11,152 nt of DNA from Baffinella frigidus. Taxonomy: Eukaryota; Cryptophyceae; Cryptomonadales; Baffinellaceae. The stretch lies in assembly GCA_026770585.1 (NCBI GenBank), contig MU646318.1, positions 38,991 to 50,142 on the forward strand, read 5' to 3'. The stretch's first letter is position 1; the number at the start of each line of letters is the position of its first letter. Of the stretch, positions 5,704 through 11,152 are shown one piece after another. The position numbers and the translations under genes are program-made. Under the pieces are notes generated by a model. The model searched no databases. It was given only the letters and a program-made list of their open reading frames with translations, and had not been told where the DNA came from.

Positions 5704-5868
5704 GTCGCGTCCTTCCCGTACACACTATTGCGTCCTTCCTTTTCACTCTTTCCCTCCCTGTACACTCTGTCGTATCCACCCCATTCACTCGTTTCCTTTC
5801 TGTGCACACTGGCGTTTCCTTCCCGTACACACTTCCTCGACTTCCTCATACACTCTTTCTCTGTCGCG

Positions 5869-5937
5869 TCCGCCCATGCTGACCTCCTTTCCAAGCTTTT
5901 CGCCCTCACCGCGTCCGTGAAGAGTCTTCAGGAAGAG
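5869..5937 (+). pseudogene. Second copy of exon 9
   Basis: It encodes SAHADLLSKLFALTASVKSL-QEE and keeps the GTCGCG donor, differing from the first copy by few residues. There is no AG immediately upstream (CTGTCGCGTCC), so it cannot be entered by normal splicing at the matching point. Confidence 0.55.
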
Positions 5938-6061
5938 GTCGCGTCCTTCCGTCCTTCCTGTGCACCATGTCACGTCCTTCCGTTTCTCTCTATCTCTTCA
6001 TGTACACACTGTCACGTCCTTTTCGTAAACTCTGTCTCGTCCGTCTTTTGAATCGTGTCAC

Positions 6062-6121
6062 CTGGACCTCTCCTCGAAGCTTTCCGCCGCGTCCGCGTCC
6101 GTGAAACATCTCCCGGAGGAG
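6062..6121 (+). pseudogene. Third copy of exon 9
   Basis: It encodes LDLSSKLSAASASVKHLPEE before a GTCTCG donor. It is more divergent, with Pro near the end and no acceptor. Confidence 0.5.
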
Positions 6122-6269
6122 GTCTCGTCCGTCCCGTACACACCATCGCGTCCTCACGTCCTTACCGTGAACACTGTGGAGTCCTTCGTGTGCACTCTGT
6201 CACGTCCTTCCCCGTTATTTCACGTCCTTTCTACACACACTATCGCGTCCTTCTTGCGAATTCTGTCGC

Positions 6270-6324
6270 CTGGACCTCTCACCCAAGCTTTCCACGGCAC
6301 ACGCGTCAAACGTCCCCAGGAGAG
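6270..6324 (+). pseudogene. Fourth copy of exon 9, frameshifted
   Basis: It starts LDLSPKLSTAHAS like the third copy but is five bases shorter, so the end before the GTCGCG donor is out of frame. It has no acceptor. Confidence 0.5.
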
Positions 6325-6484
6325 GTCGCGCCCTCCCCATCCTTCCTGTGCACTCTGTCGCGTCCTTCCTCCTCCCTGTTCTCTCGCTCGCGTCCTTCCT
6401 TTGCACTTGACCGTCCCGTACACTCTGTCCCGTGTAGGGTCTAGTGTTTCGCCCCTTCCCTAGACCTGCGGTCCAAAACGGCAG

Positions 6485-6686
6485 GCGAAAGATTCGGCCC
6501 GAAGGAGCAGACCCACAAGATTTCAGCTAAGTCAACCAGCTCACATCAGTCAACTTTCCCCTGTTTTCGTTTAGATGGACGTGGGTCCTAGGCCCGGCAT
6601 TTGACTTAAGGCACTGGCTTTCAGGGGGAGTTGACTTAGGCGAAATGTTGTGGATCCGAGTGCAGTTGGTGGCGGCAGAGGCAAAG
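6485..6686 (+). pseudogene. Copy A of exon 10, split by family 1 foldback element
   Basis: After CGGCAG, 6485-6510 matches the start of the exon at 6867 (GCGAAAGATTCGG versus GTGAAGGGTTCGG, through GAGCAG) with a one-base deletion. The match resumes at 6663-6686 (CAGTTGGTGGCGGCAGAGG versus CAGCTGTTGGCGGTGGAGG) and ends at AAAG|GT. The foldback lies exactly between. The deletion alone would shift the frame. Confidence 0.7.
6507..6665. mobile_element. Foldback (MITE-like) element, family 1, copy 2
   Basis: The element body is about 6511-6661, highly similar to 658-816, including AAGATTTCAGCTAAGTCAAC at the left and GTTGACTTAGGCGAAATGTT at the right. The hairpin tip differs (GGTCCTAGGCCC) but is again roughly self-complementary. 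GCAG at 6507-6510 and 6662-6665 is a likely target duplication, since both align to the same GCAG of the intact exon. The outermost left bases are degraded, so the exact left end is uncertain. Confidence 0.75.
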
Positions 6687-6745
6687 GTGGTTTACGGTTC
6701 AGGGTGTAGTGTTTCGCCCGTTCCATAACCCCCCGGCAAATCCAG

Positions 6746-6787
6746 GCCAAGGATGCAGTGCCGAAGGAAGCAGTGGTGAAGGAAGGG
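6746..6787 (+). pseudogene. Copy B of exon 10, 5' part only
   Basis: After AATCCAG it encodes AKDAVPKEAVVKEG, aligned with VKGSVPKKQLLAVEEK of the 6867 exon and keeping the VPK motif. It then runs into TTTATCCCCCCAAC without a donor. The upstream sequence (TAGTGTTTCGCCC) is also shared with copy A, so intron and exon duplicated together. Confidence 0.55.
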
Positions 6788-6866
6788 TTAAGGATTTATC
6801 CCCCCAACTTTGCGTTAGGATTTATCCTCCTAACGTCCCCCCTAACCTTGCGTTCCGAAACGGCAG

Positions 6867-6977
6867 GTGAAGGGTTCGGTGCCGAAGAAGCAGCTGTTGG
6901 CGGTGGAGGAGAAGGTGAAGGCGGTCGAGGACGAGCGCACCACACTCACCAAAGAGCTTGCCGCATCGAACACCCGG
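6867..6977 (+). CDS. Coiled-coil exon 10 with SVPKKQL motif
   Basis: The acceptor CGAAACGGCAG precedes 37 codons in phase 0, starting VKGSVPKKQLLAVEEKVKAV and ending KELAASNTR; the donor is GTCCCT. Heptad-like Leu/Val spacing is strong. It carries the V-P-K/R signature, 59 residues after the VAHQEEASGL segment of exon 7. Two spoiled copies precede it: one broken by a foldback (6485-6686) and one truncated (6746-6787). It is therefore the intact member of three. Confidence 0.75.
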
Positions 6978-7331
6978 GTCCCTCCCTCCGCCCATCCGCC
7001 CCTCTGCCCCTCCTCTGCCTCTCCACTCCTCCCCTCCCTCCGCCGCTCAACCCTCCCCTCACGCCGCCCTTCCCTCCGTGCCGCCCCACCCTCGTTTCCA
7101 GATTCTCTTCTAGCGTGGAACCCCTCAACCCCGCACCCCTACCGCCGCGCTAGAAATGAATGTGGAGTGTGGAGTGTTGTCTCTCGTGGTGGTGGCGGAA
7201 AGGTGAAAGCGATCTTTCTCACGCCCGGGAGGACCTCGAACATACCAATTTTTGTGATGGCAACCCCTCAACCTCAATCCCTAAACCCTAAAACGTAAAC
7301 CTTAAACCCACAACCCTAAATCAACTCTAAG
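6978..7331 (+). other. C-rich intron segment
   Basis: CCCTCC/CCGCCC low-complexity sequence (6978-7150) is followed by unique sequence, and heptamers begin near 7264. No exon is recognised; reading frames over the C-rich part are compositional. Confidence 0.5.
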
Positions 7332-7487
7332 CTCTGAACCCTGAACCCTAAACTCTGAACCCTGAACCCCGAACTCTGAACCCTGAACCCTAAACTCTGA
7401 ACCCTGAACCCCGAACTCTGAACCCTGAACCCTAAACTCTGAACCCTGAACCCCGAACTCTGAACCCTGAACCCTAAACCCCAAACC
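7332..7487 (+). repeat. 42-bp higher-order telomere-like array
   Basis: Six different heptamers in fixed order (CTCTGAA, CCCTGAA, CCCTAAA, CTCTGAA, CCCTGAA, CCCCGAA) repeat three times without change over 7332-7457, then partly again. The acceptor CCAAACCAG follows at once. Confidence 0.85.
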
Positions 7488-7489
7488 AG

Positions 7490-7559
7490 GTGAAAGTGAC
7501 ATCAGCAGCGCTAGACACCCTCCGAAAAGACGTCAAAGATCTCAACACCCGCCAGGAAG
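7490..7559 (+). CDS. Coiled-coil exon 11 (70 nt)
   Basis: The acceptor AAACCAG precedes VKVTSAALDTLRKDVKDLNT-RQE plus one G; the donor is GTTGCC. Phase 1 at the end matches the GG that opens the exons at 8343 and 8593, giving Gly. Leu, Val and Leu fall in heptad positions. A diverged copy ends at 7698 with an identical 3' end (CTCAACACCCGCCAGGAAG|GTTG). Confidence 0.7.
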
Positions 7560-7640
7560 GTTGCCCCCCACCCTGCACCCTGAACCACCGCCAACCCCGC
7601 TCTCTGCCTCGCCAGCGGTGATAGTCTCATCGTCATGTGG

Positions 7641-7698
7641 TCACTGCAGCGCTCCCCGCGATTATGCGGCAGATACGACCTCAACACCCGCCAGGAAG
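7641..7698 (+). pseudogene. Diverged copy of exon 11
   Basis: The first part (GCAGCGCT...) is only loosely like exon 11 and reads QRSPRLCGRY, no longer a coiled coil. The last 19 bases before the GTTGTG donor are identical to exon 11 (DLNTRQE). A possible acceptor is CTGCAG at 7649. Confidence 0.5.
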
Positions 7699-7721
7699 GT
7701 TGTGTTCCCCCTCCCCGATTC

Positions 7722-7985
7722 GGGGTAAGGGCGTAGGGTTTGGGGTAAGAGGGCTTAGGGTTTGAGGTAAGGGCTTAGGGTTTGAGGTAAGGACTTAGGG
7801 TTTGAGGTAAGGGCGTGGGGTTTGAGGTAAGGGCTTGGGGTTTGAGGTAAGGGCTTGGGGTTTGAGGTAAGGGCTTAGGGTTTGAGGTAAGGGCTTAGGG
7901 TTTGAGGTAAGGGCTTAGGGTTTGATGTAAGGGCTTAGGGTTTGAGGTAAGGGCTTAGGCTTTGAGGTAAGGGCTTAGGGTTTGT
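7722..7985 (+). repeat. 20-bp G-strand minisatellite carrying donor-like motifs
   Basis: About 13 tandem copies of GGCTTAGGGTTTGAGGTAAG with few differences. The orientation (TTAGGG on this strand) is opposite to neighbouring introns. Most units contain GAG|GTAAGG, a near-ideal 5' splice-site sequence. Confidence 0.85.
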
Positions 7986-8342
7986 GGTGTACCCGCCGTC
8001 GCCAGTGCTCGAGAGGGACGGTCCCCGATCAACCCAGTCTTCCACTTGGAAAACAAAAGCCACCCAGCAGAACGGTTGCCCCCCCCCCCTTCAACCCAGT
8101 TTCCCAACCGCAAAACGAAACCCACGATCAAGCCACGAAAAGTCATGACCGGTCTGCGAAGAACACTGTGTGGACCGCTACCGAGCGAGGACGGGACACG
8201 ATTTTAAAAACTTTAACCTGAATCCTGAAGGAAATGGACTTTTAAGATGAAAAGCCATGACCGGAATCCCGGTCCTGGCTGTCTTATATGTGCCGAGTTG
8301 GCTCGACAGCGGTTGCTGTGAACAGCTCCGCGCGACGCGCAG
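7986..8342 (+). other. Unique-sequence intron
   Basis: No heptamers and no convincing exon. GACCGGAATCCCGGTC (about 8259-8274) is a 6-bp-arm palindrome, and AAAGTCATGACCGG / AAAGCCATGACCGG is repeated about 110 bp apart. The acceptor is GCGACGCGCAG at 8342. Confidence 0.45.
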
Positions 8343-8418
8343 GGCTGGTCTCGAAACGCAAGTTTGCAGAAACGGAGAGGAAGGAGGCCTGGCGTTGCGA
8401 AGAGGCGCTCGCCTGTCG
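8343..8418 (+). pseudogene. Copy J of exon 12
   Basis: The acceptor GCGCAG precedes GG then LVSKRKFAETERKEAWRCEE-ALA, clearly a copy of the exon at 8593 (MVSKSKVADAEKETVRCEEALA). The similarity stops after ALA. The nearest donor (GTTAAT after 8418) would leave a different phase from the 8593 exon. The frame stays open to a TAG near 8455. It is a possible alternative exon but more likely decayed. Confidence 0.45.
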
Positions 8419-8592
8419 GTTAATAAGATGTCTTTGTACCAAACCATTCTCAAGTAGTGCCACGACAATTAATGGACTGATCTGCGAAGATTGCTTTGAC
8501 CGCCTCCGCGCCACCCTAAACCTTGAACCATTTTTTTCACCCAAAACCCTGAACCATTTTTCTACCCTAAACCCTGAAGCGTTTTTGCGCAG

Positions 8593-8681
8593 GGATGGTC
8601 TCGAAAAGCAAGGTCGCGGACGCGGAAAAGGAGACGGTGCGCTGCGAGGAGGCTCTCGCAATCGTCCAGAAGGACCTTCAG
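8593..8681 (+). CDS. Coiled-coil exon 12 with probable GC donor
   Basis: The acceptor TTTTTGCGCAG precedes GG, completing Gly with the last G of exon 11, then MVSKSKVADAEKETVRCEEA-LAIVQKDLQ. No GT follows at a suitable place; CAG|GCATCA after 8681 would be a GC donor in phase 0. MVSKSK falls 58 residues after the VPKK of exon 10 and looks like the V-P-K/R motif with Pro changed to Ser. Copy J is 250 bp upstream. Confidence 0.62.
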
Positions 8682-8935
8682 GCATCAAATCCAAGCCCTA
8701 AACCCTGAACCCCAACCCCTAAACCCTGAACCCTGAACCCTGAACACTCGACCGGGCACATTGAACCCTGCAAACCGAACCCCGAACCTTCAACCCCTCT
8801 AAGCCATAAACCCTGAACCCTGATGAGCCCCAAACCCCAAACCCCAAACCCCAAACCCCAAACCCCAAACCCCAAACCCCAAACCCCAAACCCTGAGCTC
8901 CTTCCATACACCGTAAACCATAACCCCCTTGACAG
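8682..8935 (+). repeat. CCCTGAA and CCCCAAA heptamer intron
   Basis: Mixed CCCTGAA units change at 8828-8892 to about nine consecutive CCCCAAA units. The acceptor CTTGACAG is at 8935. Confidence 0.7.
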
Positions 8936-8977
8936 GTACACGTCGAGAAGCACGGGGCAGTCACGCTGCAATCCTCA
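8936..8977 (+). pseudogene. Copy X1 of exon 13, donor lost
   Basis: After CTTGACAG it encodes VHVEKHGAVTLQSS, aligned with VEKGAAVAQQLKSA of the exon at 9364. It then passes into CTGAACCCT repeats with no GT donor. It is probably decayed. Confidence 0.5.
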
Positions 8978-9076
8978 ACACTGAACCCTACACCCTACAC
9001 CCTCAACCCTAGATCTGAACCCTCACACCCCAACCACCAAACACTGAACCCTGAACCCTGGACCCGCAACCTGCTG

Positions 9077-9286
9077 GTCCAAGTTCATAGGCTAACGGTC
9101 TAAAACCGGGGTAGTTAGGCCTACGGTATTGCCTACCGTAGGCCGTAGGGTAGGGCTCCTATGACTAAAAAATCCTGGGATTTTGGCCTACAGTAGGAGG
9201 TCCTAGGCAATCCTGTAGGCCTAACTACCCCATTTTTGGTCCGTTACCCTATTAAAGTGGAGAAGCGCGTGGCCGTCTCAATGCAA
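9077..9286 (+). pseudogene. Copy X2 of exon 13, interrupted by a foldback element
   Basis: GTCCAAGT at 9077-9084 joins to GTGGAGAAGCGCGTGGCC from 9257 when the element and one AAGT are removed, giving VQVEKRVAVSMQ, parallel to VHVEKHGAVTLQ of copy X1. A TGA follows two codons later and no donor is present. The base before 9077 is G, but in CTG rather than AG, so the acceptor is also lost. Confidence 0.65.
9081..9258. mobile_element. Foldback (MITE-like) element with ~51-bp inverted ends
   Basis: The element 9085-9254 (170 bp) has ends complementary at 43 of 51 positions, including the exact block GGGGTAGTTAGGCCTAC and its inverse. AAGT at 9081-9084 and 9255-9258 is a likely target-site duplication. 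It has no coding capacity. A fragment of the same family is at about 2351-2364. Confidence 0.82.
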
Positions 9287-9363
9287 CCTTGACCCTGAAC
9301 CCTGAACCCTAAACCCTAAGCTCCTCCTCTAAACCTAAACCGTAAACCCCTCGACAGTTCCAG

Positions 9364-9428
9364 GTAGAAAAAGGCGCAGCCGTCGCGCAACAGCTGAAGA
9401 GCGCGAATGCCGAGGTCGCAGACTTCAG
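9364..9428 (+). CDS. Coiled-coil exon 13 (65 nt)
   Basis: The acceptor AGTTCCAG precedes VEKGAAVAQQLKSANAEVAD-F plus AG; the donor is GTATAT. The end phase leaves AG, completed by the first G of the 9926 exon to give Arg. It is the only member of four (8936, 9077-9286, 9364, 9527) with both splice sites and an open frame. It is Ala/Val/Gln-rich and helical. Confidence 0.68.
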
Positions 9429-9925
9429 GTATATTAAAACCCCTAAACACTAAATATTAAACCCCACACACTAAACCCTGAACCCTGAACCGTAATCCCT
9501 GAGCCCGGACCCCTAGACCCCAAACCGAGCTTGCCGACGTCAGGTCAGCCTGCTAGAACCGGAGCCATGAACCCTCAACCCTCAACCCTAAACCCTAAAC
9601 CCTAAACCCAAAACCCAAAAACCGAAATCCGAAACCCGAAACCCTCAACCCCAAACCCCAAACCCCAAACCCCAAACCCCAAACCCTAAAGCCTAATCCC
9701 TAAACCGTAAACCCTAAACCCTAAACCCCAAACCCCACAACCCAAAACCTAAACCCTAAACCCTAAACCCTAAACCCCACACCCTAAACCCAGCACCCTC
9801 AGCCCTAAGCCCTAAACCCTAAACCCTGAACCCCAAAGCCTACACCATGAACCTTAATCCATGAACCATGAACCCCAAACTTCAGACCCTGAACCCGTAA
9901 CCCGAAACCCAAAACCCGAAACCAG
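9429..9925 (+). repeat. Long telomere-like heptamer intron
   Basis: Nearly continuous CCCTAAA/CCCTGAA/CCCCAAA/CCCGAAA units from 9437 to 9921, broken only by the exon 13 fragment and about 30 bases after it. It ends at the acceptor GAAACCAG. Confidence 0.75.
9527..9543 (+). pseudogene. 3' fragment of exon 13
   Basis: GAGCTTGCCGACGTCAG before GTCAGC matches the end of exon 13 (GAGGTCGCAGACTTCAG|GT) and reads ELADV plus AG. It lacks the rest of the exon. Confidence 0.5.
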
Positions 9926-9978
9926 GTTGAAGCTGGTGGGAATGGTGCCACGCAAAGCACTCCTCGACGAACAGGCAC
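9926..9978 (+). CDS. Coiled-coil exon 14 with GMVPRKAL motif
   Basis: The acceptor GAAACCAG precedes G (completing Arg) then LKLVGMVPRKALLDEQA plus C before the donor GTTTTT. Phase 1 at the end fits the AG that opens 10572. It carries the V-P-K/R motif 56 residues after MVSKSK of exon 12. A second copy lies at 10049-10114. The last bases, CGAACAGGCACGTTTTTT, are repeated at 9991-10008. The donor is poor, so the 3' boundary is tentative. Confidence 0.55.
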
Positions 9979-10008
9979 GTTTTTTCCATTCGAACAGGCA
10001 CGTTTTTT

Positions 10009-10240
10009 TTTGGATCTCGTCCTTTGTTTGTGGCTCTTTTCTTTGATCGTGACTCGCGTGGGCATGGTTCCGCGCCAAGCACTCCTTGACGAACAGACAC
10101 GACTGAATGCCTCAGATTTCTTCCTTTGTCCGTGGATTCTTTGTTCGTGACTCTCTTTCTTTCTCCGTGGCTCGGTTCCTTTGTTCGTGGCTCTCTTCCC
10201 TTCTCCGTGGCTCTGCCCAATTGTCCGTGGATCCTTTTCC
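10009..10240 (+). repeat. TTTGTTCGTGGCTCT minisatellite
   Basis: About nine imperfect units of 17-22 bp such as TTCCTTTGTTCGTGGCTC and TTCTCCGTGGCTC surround the second copy of exon 14. Minus-strand frames here (GERKRVTNKE and similar) are repeat translations. Confidence 0.65.
10049..10114 (+). pseudogene. Copy of exon 14 without acceptor
   Basis: It encodes VTRVGMVPRQALLDEQTRLN-AS, very close to exon 14 and two to three residues longer at its end. The upstream sequence TTTCTTTGATC is pyrimidine-rich but lacks AG, and no GT donor follows directly (GCCTCAGATTTC). Protein-level similarity is strong, so it was recently functional or is used in a way I cannot see. Confidence 0.5.
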
Positions 10241-10350
10241 GACGCACTCCCGCCCACGGTCCGACTCCAGAGGGCAAAACATCTAGTGTAAAGAAAAAAG
10301 TGTAAAGCAAAACGGCTCAGTGTAAAGCGGCAAGGCTAGCAACCGAGCAG

Positions 10351-10376
10351 GTACACGCGCGCCTCCTCACCCGCAC
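10351..10376 (+). CDS. Weak exon candidate
   Basis: The acceptor ACCGAGCAG precedes VHARLLTR plus AC, before GTCGCT. It resembles the start of copy X1 (CAGGTACACG). It does not fit the phases of the exons I prefer on either side and has no supporting copy. The upstream part has three AGTGTAAAG repeats (10283-10328). Confidence 0.2.
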
Positions 10377-10378
10377 GT

Positions 10379-10425
10379 CGCTCTCTCTCTCTCTCTCTCT
10401 CCCCCCCTCTCTTCATCTCTCCCTC

Positions 10426-10472
<47 letters not shown>

Positions 10473-10520
10473 CTCTCTCTCTCTTGCTCTCTGTCTCCCT
10501 CCCTCTCTCTCCCCCCCCAC
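10379..10520 (+). repeat. (CT)n microsatellite
   Basis: Long CT runs with short CCC and TGCTCT interruptions. They also provide a polypyrimidine tract upstream of the acceptor at 10571. Confidence 0.85.
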
Positions 10521-10571
10521 TCGCTGTTCGCCACATCGCGTCTCCCCGCACTTGCCACTTCTGTTTCTCAG

Positions 10572-10594
10572 AGAAACGTGAGAGCAACGCGCGG
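10572..10594 (+). CDS. Coiled-coil exon 15 (23 nt microexon candidate)
   Basis: A pyrimidine-rich acceptor (CTTCTGTTTCTCAG) precedes AG, then KRESNAR, and GTGGTG follows. With exon 14 the AG completes Gln, and the phase-0 end joins the 10948 exon, giving ...DEQAQKRESNARGRAAAA..., still a plausible coil. GAGAAACGTG recurs at 10629-10638. Its very short length makes it uncertain. Confidence 0.42.
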
Positions 10595-10706
10595 GTGGTG
10601 ATGCTGCCAGGACATCACTCTGCGCTAGAGAGAAACGTGCGTGTATTACCGATCGAAACCAACATGGCCACCATCTGTTCTCTGTGCCGATGTTCACTCG
10701 CTGCAG

Positions 10707-10748
10707 GAGAAGGCAGCGCTAGCGAAACACGACAGGGGGGAGCGTCGT
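10707..10748 (+). pseudogene. Copy of exon 16 with internal duplication
   Basis: The acceptor TCACTCGCTGCAG matches that of the exon at 10948, followed by EKAALAKHDRGERR, like GRAAAANKDREELR. A 29-bp unit (AGCGAAACACGACAGG...) is tandemly doubled at 10721-10777, breaking the frame, and no donor follows. Confidence 0.55.
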
Positions 10749-10842
10749 CAGCGAAACACGACAGGGGGGAGCGTCGTTCATTGCACGTCTCTCTTCAGTT
10801 GTTCGTGACTCTATCCGATTGTCTCACTCGTTGCTCGCTCTG

Positions 10843-10900
10843 TCTCTCTCTCTCTCTCTCACACACACACTCTCCCTCTCCCTCTCCCTCTCCCTCTCCC

Positions 10901-10940
<40 letters not shown>
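10843..10940 (+). repeat. CT/CA/CCCTCT simple repeats
   Basis: (CT)n, (CA)5 and (CCCTCT)n runs directly precede the exon acceptor and form a very long polypyrimidine tract. Confidence 0.85.
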
Positions 10941-10944
<4 letters not shown>

Positions 10945-10947
10945 CAG

Positions 10948-11034
10948 GGGAGGGCAGCGGCAGCGAACAAAGACAGGGAAGAGCTTCGCTCTCAGACCAC
11001 GTCGCTGGAGGAGCAGGTCCTATCTCTCACCAAG
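10948..11034 (+). CDS. Coiled-coil exon 16 (87 nt)
   Basis: A long CT tract and TCGCTGCAG acceptor precede GRAAAANKDREELRSQTTSL-EEQVLSLTK, 29 codons in phase 0; the donor is GTCTCA. The heptad pattern L-x-x-x-x-x-x-L is clear in its second half. It is the intact member of a pair (decayed copy at 10707). The gene evidently continues beyond the window. Confidence 0.72.

Positions 11035-11152
<118 letters not shown>

Larger units (their letters stand above)
5704..6440 (+). repeat. GTCCTTCC-type minisatellite between exon 9 copies
   Basis: Units such as CACTCTGTCACGTCCTTCC and GTACACACTATCGCGTCC recur irregularly and separate the exon 9 copies, so exon and intron appear to have duplicated together in steps of about 200-240 bp. 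Confidence 0.6.
88..11034 (+). other. Partial multi-exon coiled-coil protein gene (gene model span)
   Basis: I infer one gene from 16 short open segments that are all on this strand, bounded by AG acceptors and GT (once GC) donors, and whose codon phases join without a break. The joined product is about 450 residues, dominated by Ala, Glu, Lys, Arg, Leu and Gln with heptad-like spacing. This points to a long coiled-coil structural or scaffold protein. No enzymatic domain, signal peptide or membrane segment is visible. No initiator or stop codon can be assigned, so both ends lie outside the window. The family is not recognised. Extra copies of most exons mean the real transcript may use alternatives. 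Confidence is high that a coiled-coil gene is here, and moderate for the exact chain. Confidence 0.7.

Noticed and set aside
6978-7153. Pro/Ser-rich plus-strand frames continuing from exon 10
   Set aside because: The sequence is C-rich low complexity after the donor and lacks conservation with either exon 10 copy.
7202-7231. Possible fragment of exon 11 (GTGAAAGCGATC...)
   Set aside because: Similarity to GTCAAAGATCTC... needs gaps and several mismatches, and no splice signals frame it.
7722-7985. CRISPR-like array
   Set aside because: Units are directly contiguous at 20 bp with no unique spacers, in a eukaryotic intron.
10367-10697. Minus-strand Arg/Glu-rich frames
   Set aside because: They are translations of (CT)n on the opposite strand, not a gene.

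Overview
The window looks like nuclear DNA of a eukaryote, most likely a protist or alga. All credible coding sequence is a string of short plus-strand exons bounded by GT-AG type splice sites. The introns are packed with degenerate heptamers related to the plant-type telomere repeat (CCCTAAA, CCCTGAA, CCCTCAA, CCCCAAA, CCCGAAA). Exon codons are rich in G and C at the third position. Most acceptors read AG|G. Chromerid or dinoflagellate-like algae would fit, but the sequence does not settle the species.

The best reading is one partial gene whose start and end both lie outside the window. A phase-compatible chain of exons is 368-435, 1318-1426 (or 1435), 2401-2472, 3211-3258, 3571-3645, 4362-4409, 4953-5084, 5286-5321, 5620-5703, 6867-6977, 7490-7559, 8593-8681, 9364-9428, 9926-9978, 10572-10594 and 10948-11034. 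The product is a long, charged, Ala/Glu/Lys/Arg/Leu-rich coiled coil with no recognised catalytic domain. When the exons are joined, a V-P-(K/R)-x-x-L signature, or a weakened form of it, recurs every 56-59 residues.

Nearly every exon has one or more nearby copies, whole, truncated or decayed. The 68-nt exon occurs twice with matching phases and probably cannot be used together. The exon near 1318 has three copies. The 72-nt exon has about nine full or partial copies between 1807 and 2982. The exons at 3571, 5620, 6867, 7490, 8593, 9364, 9926 and 10948 have one to three extra copies each.

Several foldback (MITE-like) elements of about 110-170 bp lie between the exons. At least three sit inside spare exon copies (near 3953-4115, 6511-6661 and 9085-9254), while an intact copy remains nearby. 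Introns also hold a 21-bp array (GACATTT core), a 20-bp array carrying GAGGTAAG, a 42-bp higher-order heptamer array, CT microsatellites and other minisatellites.

No tRNA, rRNA, CRISPR array, transposase or minus-strand gene could be supported. Long minus-strand reading frames are translations of the heptamer repeats.
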